Below are positions 32,065-44,057 of a DNA stretch of 64,000 bases, piece after piece. Source of the DNA: Madurella fahalii. Its lineage: Eukaryota > Ascomycota > Sordariomycetes > Sordariales. The stretch's first letter is position 1; every line of letters begins with the position of its first letter. A program made the position numbers and the translations under genes. The notes beneath the pieces are model-generated. The model was not told where the DNA came from. It saw only the letters and a program-made list of their open reading frames with translations, and ran no database searches. The stretch lies in assembly GCA_029876055.1 (NCBI GenBank), contig CM056875.1, positions 4,861,001 through 4,925,000 on the forward strand, given 5' to 3'.

Positions 32065-35000
32065 ATGGATCTACCGTCGAAGAAGCGAAGCATCTTCGGT
32101 TTCACCGGACTGTTTCGCAGCTCTGCCACGCCGGCAGACGCGAGCGATGCGAAGCCCGATGCCTTCGCCAAAGCTACGCGCGTCCAACCTGAATTCAACA
32201 GCGCGTCGGCGCCGCAGAGCCCGGTGAAGCGCGCTTCCGAGTCGCAACTGGCCGCCCGAAAGATCATCGGTCGACCACAAGGCCCGTCTAGCAAGCTCTC
32301 GCAGAGCATTTCCGCGTCCGATATCACGCGGCAGCCCCCGAGCAATGGGGTTGCCACACCGAAGCGCATGCCGGGCGACAACCCAAACAAACCCCTGTCA
32401 TCGTCGTTTACATCAACCCTGTCGCGCCCGCCGGCCAGCAATGTGAAGGGCACCAATTTCTCGGGCGCTGCCTCAACCCCTCGAAACATTTTTCGATCCT
32501 CGACTCTGTATTCACGACCCGGGCTCCCGACTTTCTCCCCCCGGGTGCCCCCTAATACGTTGACGCAGAGTTTCCCGCCAAACACTCCTGGTAGGGCGCC
32601 TCGCGGCTCGACCGCTGATGTCAATGGCCGCATGCTGTCCCACACGACATCCACTGAGCTGTTCCAAATGCGGATCCCGTCGCCGCCGCGCCATCTTACT
32701 GGCGAGGTGTTGGCCAAAGAGGTGCCCGAAGATCCGAATCGGACTGGTTCAATCTATGCGGACGAGTTCCTCGCTCATTATTGCCCCCCCGATCTGGACG
32801 AGCAGCAGAGGCGTCAGTTCTTCTGCATCCTCGACCTGCGGCGATTGAAGTATGCTGCCGATGAGGTGTTCACCAAGAAAGATTGGAAGATCAACATATT
32901 GAACTTTGCAAAGGAGTACGAGAAGAGCCGTAGCCTGATCATGCTGCGGTATGGTCTGTACGAGTTCAAGACTGTGAGGGCGTCAGAGGCAGTCAAGAAA
33001 GAGTGGAAGCAGAAGCACGGGATTGCCGACTCGGACGATGAGGCCGACGCAGCTCCGCAGGCGAACGGAGCGTCAAAGAGAAAAGCCGAGGAAGAGCTGA
33101 CACCGGGCGGCAATGCGCTCATGGCGTCCGTCTCTGGTGGTAACAAACGCGCGCGTGCTCCGGAGCTCTCGGCCGCGAACAAGCGCAAGGCCGACGCCGT
33201 GGGCAAGCCTGACGAAAATCATCCGTCCAAGCTACAGAGGCCTGCCCCTACACCCCAGAAGGCTCCGTCGGCTACCAAGTCGGTGTTTGAAAACATCGCA
33301 AATTCGAGCACTCCTGTTAAGCCCGCGGCCAAGAGTGACCTGTTCGGCGCTAGCACAGGTCTCAGGCCCAACGGTTCTCTTGGCCGTTCACTCTTCGAGG
33401 CGGCGCCCAAGCCTGCCACTGGTTCCTCGAATATTTTTGATCACCTCTCTGATGAGAGTAAGGGTAGCGGCAACGAAGGCGCCGACGAAGGAAGCGAGAC
33501 GAGCACCAACGCTGACGAGGATGAATCTATGGGCCAAGATGTCAGCCAGAGCGACGAAGCAGCGGCGAGCGGTGGGGTGTCTACACCACAATTTGTCGAC
33601 ACCAAGAAAGCCGCCGCGGTGAATGGCACGTCGAGTGCATCCTCGGAAGCAGGGGAGAGCACACAGGGCCGCAGCATCTTTGAGCGCATCACGAGGGGCT
33701 CGGACGGACAACCCGTCAGGAAGCTGCCGTCGCAGGATGGAAGCGCTTTGTTCGCTGCACCGGCTGTCAAGTCGCGGTCCGTAAGCCCTGTCAAGGAGCA
33801 GCCTCCTGCCGCCGCGCCGACCAACAACACTTGGAATGCAAACACACCCATCAAGTTCTCAGCTCCGACCGCCGGATCTTTTGGGACTGCTGCCCCGAAG
33901 CCTACTGGTTCGTCGACTATTGACTTTGGCGCGCAAGCCCCGAAGAAGACTGATGAGGCTCCTGCTCCTATCGAGGCTCAGAAGGAATCCGCCTCCCAGA
34001 ACATCTTCGGAGCGCCAGCGAAGAAGACGGAAGAGGCGTCTGCCAAGTCCGAGTCTGCCGTGCAAGCTCCGGTGAAGGCAACCAACTTGTTTTCCTTTCC
34101 CCAGAAGAGCACGGAGACGCCGGCTGCTGGGCCTCCTGTGTTTGGTGGCTTGAAGCCGTCGACTAGTGCAGGCACATCATTGTTCGGCTCCTCCGCCCCG
34201 GCATTCGGCCAGCAGAGCGGCAAGGAGGAAGGAAAGGATGCCAAGGCTGCTCCCGAGACCACCCCCTCGACCTTATTCGGGGCCAAGCCGGTGACAAGTG
34301 CATCCGAGGCTCCCAAATCCAACATCTTCCAGCAACCGACGGCCTTTGGCAGCCAGAAGAGGATTGAGCCGACGCCAGTTCCACAGCCTCAGCTAGAAGG
34401 CCTGTTTAGCAATACTCAGGCCACGGAGAACCAAGCAGCGAAGCCAGTCACCTCCCTGTTCTCGGCTGATCCGGCAAAGACCACGAGCAACATTTTCGGC
34501 GCCAACACGGCCCCTTCTGGCACCAGCACCGAGGAGCCGGCAGCGAAAAAATTTGCGTTTGGCGGCGGTGAGACCAAGTCCAGCTCCTCTTTGTTCGGTT
34601 CTGGTGCATCTACCCCTGCACCCGAGCCAGCAAAGCCTGCCGAGACGAAGAGCATCTTTGGTGCCACCGCCACGCCGGCAGCCCCTGCTACGGAGGCTAA
34701 GAGCATCTTTGGTACTACCATGCCGGCAGCTTCTGCCACGGAGACTAAGAGCATCTTTGGCGCAACTTCTACCCCCGCTGTGGAGTCGAAGCCGTTGTTC
34801 GGTGGCACTACTGGATTGACGGAAACGAAGTCGTTATTTGGAAGCACTACTGGATCCGGGGAAACGAAGTCGCTATTTGGAATCACTATTGGATCCGCGG
34901 AAACGAAGCCTCTATTTGGAAGCGCCGCAGGAGCAACAGAAACGAAGCCGACAACTCTCTTTGGTAACTCCACCGCCGGGACCCCTGCCGCAACCCCTGC

Positions 35001-36085
35001 CGCATCCACACCCACCTTTACCTTTGGCTCCTCGCAGACGCCTGCTGCACCTGAGTCCGCCGCAGCGCAGCCGAGCGGATCCATCTTTGGCATCGGTGGG
35101 AATGCGTCGTTTACCTTCTCCGCCGCACCATCCGACGGGGCAACCATCAATAATCCCTTCGCCTCGGGAGGTGCCGGGTCCCACTCGGCCCCTTCGTCCT
35201 TCAACTTTGGAAATGGTGACGCCCAACCTGCAAGTACCTCGTTCACGTTTGCCAGTGGTACCACGCCTACCTTTAGCTTCGGCAGTACATCGAACAACGG
35301 TACCTCTAGCCAGCCTTCGGGATCCCTGTTTACCTTCGGAACATCGTCGCAGCCCAGCGGCGGGCCGTTATTCAACCAGAATCCCCCAGTGGCGACATCC
35401 ATCTTTGGCAATAGCCTAGCTCCTGGCCCCGGGGGGACCTCAACAGGTACTAGTAAGTAAAATAGTAGCATCCCATTCGAATCTCGAACCGTATTGTTAA
35501 TTCGCATTTTCAGATACCCCTTTTACTTTCGGCGGTGCTTCGAGCTTGGCGACCACGCCGGCGGCAACAACCCCCGAGCCGTCTGCCAATGCTGAAGATG
35601 GTCAAGGAACAAACGCTGACGGGGATGAGGCACCACAGGAGCAAATTTCCCTAACCGAAGGCGGACCGGGCGAGGAGGACGAAACCGTCGTACATGAAGT
35701 CCGCGCCAAGGCGCTCAAGCTTGTCACAGGTGGTGATTCCGAAGACGACTCCGGCTCGAATGCCGACAAAGATAAGGCTACGAAGAAGAGCCCATGGAGG
35801 GTTCAAGGCGTTGGACCCCTGAGGCTCCTCAAGCACAAGACCACCGGTTCTGTACGACTGCTCTTGCGGGCCGAACCGCGTGGTCATGTTGCTCTCAACA
35901 AGGCGGTGCTTCCCGAGTTCACCTACAAGGCAGAACCGAGCGGGAGCAAGTATGTCAAGGTGACGACGGCGACGGATAACGGCAAAGGCTTGGAGACGTG
36001 GATGCTCCAGGTCAAGACGGCAGCGATGGCGCAAGCTCTTGCTGAGAGTCTGGAGGAACACAAGAAGGCAAATGAGAAGAACTAA
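32065..36085 (+). CDS. FG nucleoporin with C-terminal RanBP1 domain
   Basis: Two exons, 32065-35452 and 35514-36085, with a 61-nt intron (GTAAGT..TTTCAG); 1319 aa. The N-terminus (about 1-210) is basic and Ser/Pro-rich (KKRSIFGFTGLF). A short conserved helical block follows at about 225-320 (YADEFLAHYCPP…FTKKDWKINILNFA), then a long disordered region with many FG dipeptides, mostly SLFG/SIFG/NIFG, between about 400 and 1150. An acidic linker leads to the RanBP1 fold at about 1215-1315 (WRVQGVGPLRLLKHKTTG). This layout fits the nuclear-basket Nup2/Nup50 type, called Nup152 in Chaetomium thermophilum. It would bind importins through FG repeats and RanGTP through the C-terminus. The last FG copies are almost tandem: SLFGSTTG, SLFGITIG and PLFGSAAG at about 34827-34940. 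Confidence 0.93.
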
Positions 36086-36710
36086 TGCTGGGTGGGAGGA
36101 CACAGGACCACGAATTGGCTTGGGCCGTGGGACATATTGGGCAGTCCATAGCTGGGTATATAAAAAGGTAAGGAAGTATTAATCGGCTTGTCTTGCATTA
36201 GATGGTTCATCGGGGTGTTATTCTGGAGCATAGCATTGTTTCTGCTGTTTTAGGTTGCGTCGCGCGGAGCAGGTTGTTTTGATGGCTCTTGTGGCCGGAA
36301 AAGGAGACACCAGGCATCTAGATCCTCCCGCGGTGACTGAAGGAAGTGCATCTTGAAGGCGATGGCTGTCGGGCATGTAGTGTGGGATTAGTGTTGAGGA
36401 TGGCGTGGAGGGAGTGTAAGGGTGGCCAGCTAAAAGAATGAGAGCGTTCCGCTGTGTTCGTCATGGAAAGATTGTCATTGTCGTTGTATTTTGAAGTTTG
36501 TTGATGCCCTGCCCAAGCTACTATGGCAATTAAATTCTCGGAACCCCTTATGCATGATTCGTTCCTCTCTCCCTAACCATCAGCATTTCAATGCCGTGCC
36601 GACGATGCATAAAACAACGACCCAGCGCAGACTACATATCCACACCTTACATTCGTCCCAGCTTCAACGGACCTTCCCCCCCCCCCCCCTCTCCTCCCTG
36701 CCCTGAACTG
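36086..36710. other. Convergent spacer
   Basis: Lies between the 3' ends of the nucleoporin and the PPxY gene. It includes a poly(C) run at about 36677-36690. No gene was recognised. Confidence 0.4.
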
Positions 36711-37763
36711 TTAGATGGCTCTCCCCATCTGCCACGCTGACGTCGCCTCTTCATAAGCCGGCGGCAACGGCGGCAATGATCCATCTGCGCAGTCTCCGCC
36801 GGTACCCCTACTACGACTATTCCTTCTCTCGCTTCTTTCCCGTCCCTCCCCATCCTCATCCCCATCCCCAAGCCCGGGAGTCCCCAGCCGCGATACCGTC
36901 GGCGACTGAGTCGTCTGCCCTTGATCTTGGCCTTGCAACTCGATGCTCCCCTTGGGTGACGGCGATGACGAACCCCTCCAGTCTACTATCGCCCCTGCTG
37001 CTCCTTCTCCTCCCCCTCCTCCTTCTCCTCCCCCTCCTCCTTCTCCTTCCCGGGCAGTAACTGGCCCAGATCCAGACGACCCCGAGCCATCGAGCTCCGC
37101 CAGTCCTTCCCCTCCCGCTAGATGCTGTTGCGCCGGGGAAGGAGGAGCGGGACGATCAGGAAGCGGCCGCTCGCCTTCTACCTGCCCCCTCTGTCCCTGC
37201 TGCTGTTGCTGCTGCTGTTGCTTCTCGTAAGGCGGCGGCGGCTCGCCCAGCTCGTTGAGCCCCTCCTCTCGCAGCATCATCATCACGCGGTGCTGCTGCT
37301 GTTGCCGCTGCCGCTCGATGAGCATCTCCTCCTCCTCCTCCTGCTGCTGCTGCTGCCTCTCGGCCGTGGCTAGTATTGCCGAGCCCGGGACGGCTAGTCC
37401 CCAGCCCGCCTCGGGGTCGCGCGGGGTGGGGCGGCGCGGGGAGCGGGATGCGGCTGTTTCTGGCGAAGACGGAGACGAGGGGCTGAGATGGGGGGAGAGA
37501 CGGATTGTGGGGACTCGGGCGTGGTGCTCGTGCTGGTGCTGGCGGCGGCGGCGGCGGCGGCGACGGCGTGAGTGGTGCAGACAGACCCCGACCGCGCAGA
37601 TGAGGAGGACGATCCCTATTGGGATGAGGATCCATGTCCAGGGGTGGTTGGCCGAGATGATGGGGGAGGGTGAGGGGCGGGAGGTGGTGGAAGAGGAGGA
37701 GGAGGAGGGGTCTGATGAAGGGAAAGGTGGTGGGAAGCTTTCGGGGGGAACGAAGGATGTCAT
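36711..37763 (-). CDS. Single-pass membrane protein with PPxY motifs
   Basis: 350 aa from ATG 37763; the open frame extends five codons upstream but without ATG. A Ser/Pro-rich extracellular-type N-terminus (about 1-40) precedes one hydrophobic segment WTWILIPIGIVLLICAVGVC (about 42-61) and an Arg-rich stop-transfer run (RRRRRRRRR). The cytosolic part is low-complexity with Gln and Glu tracts and carries PPPY (EPPPPYEKQ) and PPAY (LPPAYEEA) motifs. PPxY motifs bind WW domains of Rsp5/Nedd4 ubiquitin ligases, so an adaptor or sensor role at the plasma membrane is plausible but inferred. Positive-inside topology suggests N-out. The family is not named. Confidence 0.75.
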   Translation of the reverse strand: MTSFVPPESFPPPFPSSDPSSSSSSTTSRPSPSPIISANHPWTWILIPIGIVLLICAVGVCLHHSRRRRRRRRRQHQHEHHARVPTIRLSPHLSPSSPSSPETAASRSPRRPTPRDPEAGWGLAVPGSAILATAERQQQQQEEEEEMLIERQRQQQQHRVMMMLREEGLNELGEPPPPYEKQQQQQQQQGQRGQVEGERPLPDRPAPPSPAQQHLAGGEGLAELDGSGSSGSGPVTAREGEGGGGGEGGGGGEGAAGAIVDWRGSSSPSPKGSIELQGQDQGQTTQSPTVSRLGTPGLGDGDEDGEGRERSERRNSRSRGTGGDCADGSLPPLPPAYEEATSAWQMGRAI

Positions 37764-39064
37764 TTTAAGAATTATCAAGCTAAGATGTCTGAAAAAGGGG
37801 ATGAGAGGAAGGAGATGATACTGTGGTGATGACAGTTGTCTGGGGGATCATGTGGTTTGAGAGAGATGCAGGAAGGAGATATATGCTGCGTGTAACTGCC
37901 TTAGTTGCTGATGTTCATCGTCAAGTGTACAACAGAAGAGGTGCCACGAAGCCGGGATTGGAGAGATGGGATTCAAGCAATGGCGCTCAACGTCTATGGG
38001 TGATGGGTTCGGACGGGTCTTGTCACGGTTGTGATTCTTGCTGAGGGTATGGAGAGAAGGAACAATGTCCTTGGGGCCTCTGGCCCTGTTGTACGATCCG
38101 GAGACATAAATCTCACCCAAAAAGTAAAAATGGCTCGTTCGGTTCAAGGTAGCCCACCTACAGGATTCGGTGGTGGCTATTATTGCGGACAGGGAGGTGC
38201 TGTTTGCGTCTGGTGTCTTGGACCGATCGATGGGTTCCCGAACATGCATGGACCTACAAGCGCCGGTGGATAGTAGACCCCGCTGCCTGTCATATCTGAT
38301 GGATAAGGGCTTTTGGATTTCTGAGGGGAAATGACTCGGGGCTAGTGAATACCGAAAGACGAATTTGCGCCGAGAGCCCAATCGACCATCTTGACGTTGT
38401 TTAGAGGTACTCGTGTAAGTCAAGGAGGCTTCACGCTGCGCTCCAACCCTCTCTGATGTTCACATTCTCTTACCAACCGGCTCTATGTTTGGCTTCTCAG
38501 CCTTCTACGAGGACGATCCGGGGCTGGTGCCTCGCCCCCCTTTACATACGGCCCCTTCTCGCCGGCCAGTCAAACGACCATGAACCAGATTGACTGACAT
38601 GTGGCTTTTTGACCTCTTCAGCTGTTAAAGCTGGTTGCTTCAGAATGAGCTTGCCACGCCCTCTGTCTCAGTTCTCTAGAATGTCAATCCAAGCATCCCT
38701 GCTACATGGAGAAGGCCCCCGGAGCAGTCTCCGGGCTGGCCCTCTTGGTGCGGCTCCAAAGCTAAAGTACCCATTGCATCATCATTGCATATGCACTTCT
38801 AAGCTACTGCCACCACACGACTGCCCGGATACGGAACCTTGTTGATAGCGGATCCGGGTAGGTCCCGCGCCGTCACATTCCAACCGGCTCCCCCTTGCAC
38901 ACATCAACAGAGCAGATCCCTTATACTTTTACATGCCCACAATGACAAGGGTATAATCTACGCCGGAACAAGACAAGCCCGTCTAACGTACATTCCGTAA
39001 AAGCCCAAGGTAGGTAAAAAGAAAAACAAAAAACAAAAAAGAAAAAACAAAAACAAAACGCTCC
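37764..39064. other. Intergenic, upstream of PPxY gene
   Basis: 1.3 kb between two minus-strand genes with only short overlapping frames. An A-rich stretch (39015-39058) lies just beyond the stop of the next gene and suits its 3' UTR. Confidence 0.4.
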
Positions 39065-39829
39065 TCAGAAAACAGCCCCAACAACCACCCCCACCCCCGC
39101 CGCCCCCATCACCGCGACCCCGGCCCTCACATACCCGGTGGCCCTCGGCGCCGCCGCGTTCTCGGTCGCCCACGGCCTGACGCTCGCGCGGAGTCCGCTC
39201 GCGCACATGGGTGCCTCGGTGGCCATGAGCAGCTCCAGCCCCAGGCCGACGTCGTGGCCGCAGGCGCCCGCGGCGCGGTAGGCGTCGCCCTCGACGCCGT
39301 AGCGCCACGTCTGCACCGCGTCCAGGTAGCGCGAGTACGCCGTGGCGAGCTCGGGCGGCGCCGAGGCCGTGGTCGCGGCCGCGGCGCACTGCGCGTCGAT
39401 GTCGCTCCCCAGCGCCGAGTAGGCGAAGTCGTCGGATATGGCCGACGCGACGCGCTGGATGGGCGCCGAGGTGGCGGCCCAGGCGGAGAGGGCCGTGTTG
39501 GTCGGGGTGGGGAGCGTGGCGAGGATGGCGGAGAGGAAGGATTCGCAGGCCGTGCCAGCTATGGTTGGTGGTGGTGGTGGTGGCGGCGGCGGAGGAGGAG
39601 GAGGAGGAGGAGGTGGTGGTGGTGTTGGTGTTGGTGTTGGTGGTGTCGATGGTGTTGGTGGTGGGGGTGGAGGTGGTGGTGTCCCTTGCCGGACGTTCAA
39701 GTGGTCAACCTCCGGAAAGGGACTGAGAACGTTCGTGACCGGAGCTCGCTCCCGGGCGGGGCCGGCGGCCGAGACGGAGACGGCTGCTGACGCTGCCAGG
39801 AGCGTTATCAAAGACAAGCGCGTGCGCAT
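39065..39829 (-). CDS. Secreted proline-rich protein, likely GPI-anchored
   Basis: 254 aa in a single exon. There is an N-terminal signal peptide (MRTRLSLITLLAASAAVSVSA), then a linker dominated by proline and threonine (about 50-88, including a run of about 19 prolines). A Cys-containing helical domain follows (ACESFLSAILATLP … GLGLELLMA) with further Cys residues at about 145, 189 and 209, and then a hydrophobic C-terminus (GVAVMGAAGVGVVVGAVF). The layout suits a GPI-anchored cell-surface protein. Similar hypothetical proteins are common in Sordariomycetes; function is unknown. The proline run is encoded by GGT/GGA-type repeats on the plus strand (about 39563-39685), a likely site of length variation. 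Confidence 0.75.
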   Translation of the reverse strand: MRTRLSLITLLAASAAVSVSAAGPARERAPVTNVLSPFPEVDHLNVRQGTPPPPPPPPTPSTPPTPTPTPPPPPPPPPPPPPPPPPPPTIAGTACESFLSAILATLPTPTNTALSAWAATSAPIQRVASAISDDFAYSALGSDIDAQCAAAATTASAPPELATAYSRYLDAVQTWRYGVEGDAYRAAGACGHDVGLGLELLMATEAPMCASGLRASVRPWATENAAAPRATGYVRAGVAVMGAAGVGVVVGAVF

Positions 39830-40528
39830 TTTGAGAGAGTTTGTATCACCAGAGACGACGACAACGCATGGTCAGATGGAGAAGGGGAATGAGGATGAGA
39901 TGGAGGAAGATGGCCAGAGATGCGGCCATATATAACTGTGCAAAGCACCCATTGCCCCCAATCTCCCCGGATTACAACTGGATAGCTTCAGGAATTTTGA
40001 AACAAGGACTCACCACCCATCAAGCAGGCGGTTAGCGGCGCAGCAGTGAAGCGAGAGTTGCCAAGTTCCAAAAGTCGCAATTGGCGATGCCGATGCGCTG
40101 GGAATGGATTGTACTACAGTAAAACTGCCCTATGCGCTCGCTAGGCACGTGCAATAAACGAGTTTGGCGGTTCCGTTTTGCCGGGTCTGTGCTGTCTCAA
40201 AGCCAGAGCCATCGCCTTCCAGCGCAATCCCATTCGCCGTTGAGCCCTGCAGCTGCGCGGTTCTTCCTCTCCTACCCCTGCCCAAAAATAGGCATCGACC
40301 GTGCTTGCCATTATTCCCTGCCTACCAGGCAATAACCCAGCAGGCGGTGCTCCAGAAGGATTTTTAGGGGGCCATTGCCCTCTCAGCCGATTCACTCCAG
40401 CCATTCAGGCTTTGAGCGGTCACAAAAGAAAGACGCAGCCTCGCAGCTCGGTTGTCGTCGATCAGCCCCTGATTTGAACCGCCTGACCGCCCTGTCGATA
40501 GCAATCAGAAAGCAGGCTTTTATTCAAA
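39830..40528. other. Divergent promoter region
   Basis: Shared upstream region of the minus-strand proline-rich gene and the plus-strand TFB5 gene. No other feature was recognised. Confidence 0.4.
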
Positions 40529-40851
40529 ATGGTTAGAGCCATCAGGGGTAGGTGGGCTCAGCCTCCTATTGTGTCTCTTGTCCTGACTTGTCATCGCCCA
40601 GGCGTGCTCATCGAGTGTGAGCCGGCCATCAAGTCCATCATCGTACACCTTGACAGCGCCAACAACGACATCATCATCGAGGATCTCGATGAGCAGCATT
40701 TGGTCGTGAAGGAGAACATGGTCCACGTGCTGAAGCAGAAACTCGAGGATGTGAGTCTTGTCTTCCTTCCTTGTGGTTTCCCGCTGACAAGAATTAAAAG
40801 CGCCTTCGCGAGACATACCGACCAGAGGAGCCTTTGGCAGATAGTGACTGA
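40529..40851 (+). CDS. TFB5: TFIIH subunit TFB5
   Basis: 72 aa in three exons, 40529-40547, 40602-40750 and 40801-40851, with introns of 54 and 50 nt. It covers the full family length: MVRAIRGVLIECEP at the start, the conserved IIEDLDEQHLVV centre and a short tail ending ADSD. Tfb5 (p8/TTDA) dimerises with Tfb2 (p52) in the TFIIH core and stimulates the XPB/Ssl2 ATPase in transcription initiation and nucleotide excision repair, in the nucleus. It is convergent with the isomerase gene, with about 170 nt between the stop codons. Confidence 0.95.
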
Positions 40852-41023
40852 GGCGCCCTTCCCGAGGCAGCTGCTAGTAGAGTGCCGAGTCCTTTCAGAG
40901 GCCGCTCTTTGTATGGTAATGTACATAGATGTATACGGTACAACAGCTCTGTGGGCTGTGCTGCACTGAACTTTCTCCTCTCCGCCAGGGATTTCAGGGA
41001 CATGACACATTCGGATCCCCCTC

Positions 41024-42008
41024 TCAGAGCTTCTCAAACGTGGGCTTCCTCTTCTGAATGCCCGACAACAGAGCGGCCGGTACGTCACCGGTCTGCAGCG
41101 CCGCGGCATTCCAGACACCCGTGTACCTCAGGTCTGCGACGGCCGGTTTTGTAAGAGCGAACACTCGAGAACGGATGTAAAGAAACTTACTGTCATCAAC
41201 TGTGTGATCCCGACTGTGGTTAAGCAGCTCCTTGGTCCCCTGCACGGCCACCGGGCTCTTGGAGGCGATGAAGGTGACCGTCTTGAAGGCCGCGGCCAGC
41301 GCGGCGGCCTTGGACTCGTAAACCTCGCTAACGAAGCCGACTGAGAGCGCCTCGGCCGCGTTGAAGTTGCGAGCTGTCAGGCAAACATCTTTGACCCACG
41401 ACGAGCTGCCGACCACCTTAGGGAGCCGGGCAAGCGTGCCAATGTCAGCGGCCAGCCCAATGTCGACTTCCTTGACAGCAAACACGGCATCCTTGGAGCA
41501 AACGCGGATGTCGGCACAGGTAGAAATGTCAACCGCTAGACCGATCGAAATGCCGTGCAGGACGCAGATGACGGCTGGCCAGAGTTGTTAGTTGGGTTTC
41601 AATGTAATAGTGTTGCCACTGCCGTGGTGCTATCGATTGCCTACGTTTCTCGCACCTCTCCACGGCCGAGATGCAGTCTTGGAACTCGGCAATGTACCGG
41701 CGTAGCTTGGCAGCCTTCCGCGCACCGTCGGTGCCCTCGGCCGACAGTACCCCACCCTCGCTTGCGGCTTTGACGTCGAGCCCGGCCGTAAAGGCGCGGT
41801 CGCCGGCGCCCGACAGCACGACGGCGCGCACGTCGGGGTCCGACGATAGCTGCTGGAACACCCGGCGCAGCTCAAGCCACATTGCCTCGAAGAAGGCGTT
41901 GAGCTTGTCCGGCCGGTTGATTTCGACATGCGCCACAAAGGTCGCCGGGGATGTGATGGCAAAGTGCTGGTACCCCGCGTACCCTGCTAATCTCTGTGGT
42001 TGCGCCAT
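41024..42008 (-). CDS. Delta3,5-delta2,4-dienoyl-CoA isomerase-like
   Basis: 285 aa, exons 42008-41645, 41574-41191 and 41133-41024. The first intron (70 nt) joins CEKPVICVLHG; the second (57 nt) is open in frame but removing it restores DDNLRYTGVWNAAAL. It is a crotonase-fold enzyme: AGDRAFTAGLDV forms the first oxyanion-hole segment, HGISIGLAVDI the second, and the acidic residues in KEVDIGLAADIG fall at the usual catalytic positions of dienoyl-CoA isomerases. SRDHTVDD is typical of that group. These enzymes shift double bonds during beta-oxidation of unsaturated fatty acids. The C-terminus is EKL, a weak PTS1-like tripeptide, so a peroxisomal site is likely but not certain. Confidence 0.9.
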
Positions 42009-44057
42009 GCCGTAGTTACTGTCCTTACTGGGTGACGTGGAGATACTCGGTGCCTCGGTGCTGCGGGTGAGCGGAGAGGTTGATCTCGATGGAGAAGTCG
42101 ACTGTTACAGAGTAGCCCAAAAGAGAGGGGATCCGGCTCGTTGTTGATTATTACTGTGCTTGTGCCGCAGACTCTGTTACCGTACGGCATCCAAACATGA
42201 CCTGATATTTGTAAATTTGTCTCTGTCGGGATGCCATCTCCCGGTTGACAGCGGATCGGTCCAGAGTTGCCGAGGCCCACGCAGCAGTGCGGGCCGGAGA
42301 CAAGAAAGCTGGGCCGGCGCCGAAGCTTGGGGGTACCACAGGGGGTGTCAATTCCATTGTGGGGCCCACATGTGAACAGGATGGGTGGGAGGACAAGAGC
42401 TGCCACCTGCTCTTCCTTCTATGCATGGAATAGGTGGATTGCACGATCTGCCTGCTAGTGCCGATAGCCCCTCATAGCTCGATACCCGACATGCCCTACT
42501 CTTGGAGACTGGAGCAGCAAGGAGAGCTCAATCATCTACTGTACATACAATTCGCGCCACTTCGTGGGGTTAGGCCTCGGTGGGTCGCTTTAAGCGTATC
42601 CCTCTTATGTACACAACTACGTTAACCTTATTTATCTGCAGAAGACTTGCTTCGCCCCAAGATTCCATCGCCGCTATAACTGGTCTCCCGCCCGACCCGT
42701 AGTTCTAGGCCAGGCGGAGTCGGGCGCGGCGTGGTGGGACCAACCGGTTTCAGGACGATAGGGGTGGCCGGAAGCGCGGAAGCGCGGAAACGCCCAGTGT
42801 GGCGTCCCGCCGCAGACGCTTCGTCTTCCTCGATGTAACAACACAATGCGCCGGCTAGAAACATCCAAGCCAAACAGCTGATTTTTTCCTCTTCTTATCC
42901 CTTTGCCTCTGCCTGTCAAAGCTGTTAGCGCCCGATAGATTGAGCAATGAGCCAGCAGCCTCCTCGTGTGACCGTCACTGGAACCGTGGAGAATTACAAG
43001 GGCAGCATGTCGCTCGCCTAGCAATGATTTTTCATCAGCCTGGGCTGTCCGCTTGGCGTTCGTGATTCTGGTCTCCCTGTCAGCGGGACCCAAGACCCCT
43101 GTTGCCCACCGATTTGCAACCAAATGTCCCGGTCTCGCAGTTTCTTACTGTTTGGAAAAATAAAAAATAAAAAAATAAAAAATAAAATAAAAAAATTCAA
43201 GTTTCCAAGAGTAAAGCCACGTCGAAGCGAGAATACTGACAGGGATCAATCCCTTCCCCAGGTTTTCCCAACTCTTTACGAGAACTCGGTCCGCCTCAAC
43301 ACCACACCTCAACGGTATTTATACATAACGTAGCACAACAATAACCCCCCCCCCCCCCCCCCGGGCAATAACCTTTCTGCGAGACCCCCAAGCCTGCCGC
43401 CTCCCGCCGGGCCATCACCATCTGGGCTGTGCCGCCGCTGGAGTCGCCCGCCTCTGCAAGGCCCAATTACGGCAATCCACGCGCCCCCTCGCCCGTTAAT
43501 TGCTCCCCCAATCAGCGAAGGGAAATCGGGAGCCACGCCGCCGCCGCCGAGCACTGCGTCGCTCTTCGAGCAATTCCTTACGTGGTCGCACTGCACAATA
43601 CATCCCAGCCTTCCATGCCACCTCGAGCAGCCGCCGAGCAGCGTGCCTGGAAATAGATCCAACGTGTCTGCAGCGGCACACAACAGCATGGGAGAGGGAC
43701 AGCTGCGGCGCTGCTAAGACATACGTACATACATACCTTACACACACAGTTGCTGCGGCTTCTGCTTGCATTTCTCGTCCGCCGTCTGCTGCCCGCTCTC
43801 CTGGCCCCGACCAAGGTTCCTTCCCCGGCCGCGACCTGCTTTTTAGGCCGGATGCCTGGTTTTTCCCGCGACTGCTACCCCTCCACCTCGTTAGGTTCCG
43901 ACGGCCGAAGTATCCCTTCTCTTCCCCTGGCGGTCCCTCCTCCGCGACGTCGCCGTCGTCCAGAACCCCAGTTCCGATTCCCCCACGGGTTGCTGCTGAT
44001 TGCCATCATCATTCTTTTGCATTCCGACGCACCCGCGGCAGCGACTGAGGGTCGAAG
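42009..44057. other. 2-kb divergent promoter region
   Basis: Lies between the divergent isomerase and Boi-like genes. It contains an A/T low-complexity run (43155-43198), a poly(C) run of about 17 (43346-43362) and a C/T-rich leader before the Boi-like start. No gene was recognised. Confidence 0.45.
43155..43198. repeat. A-rich low-complexity run
   Basis: Runs of A separated by single T bases (AAAAATAAAA type), about 44 bp, in the divergent promoter region. Confidence 0.8.

Noticed and set aside
34416..35507. 363-codon minus-strand frame
   Set aside because: It is the antisense shadow of the FG repeats.
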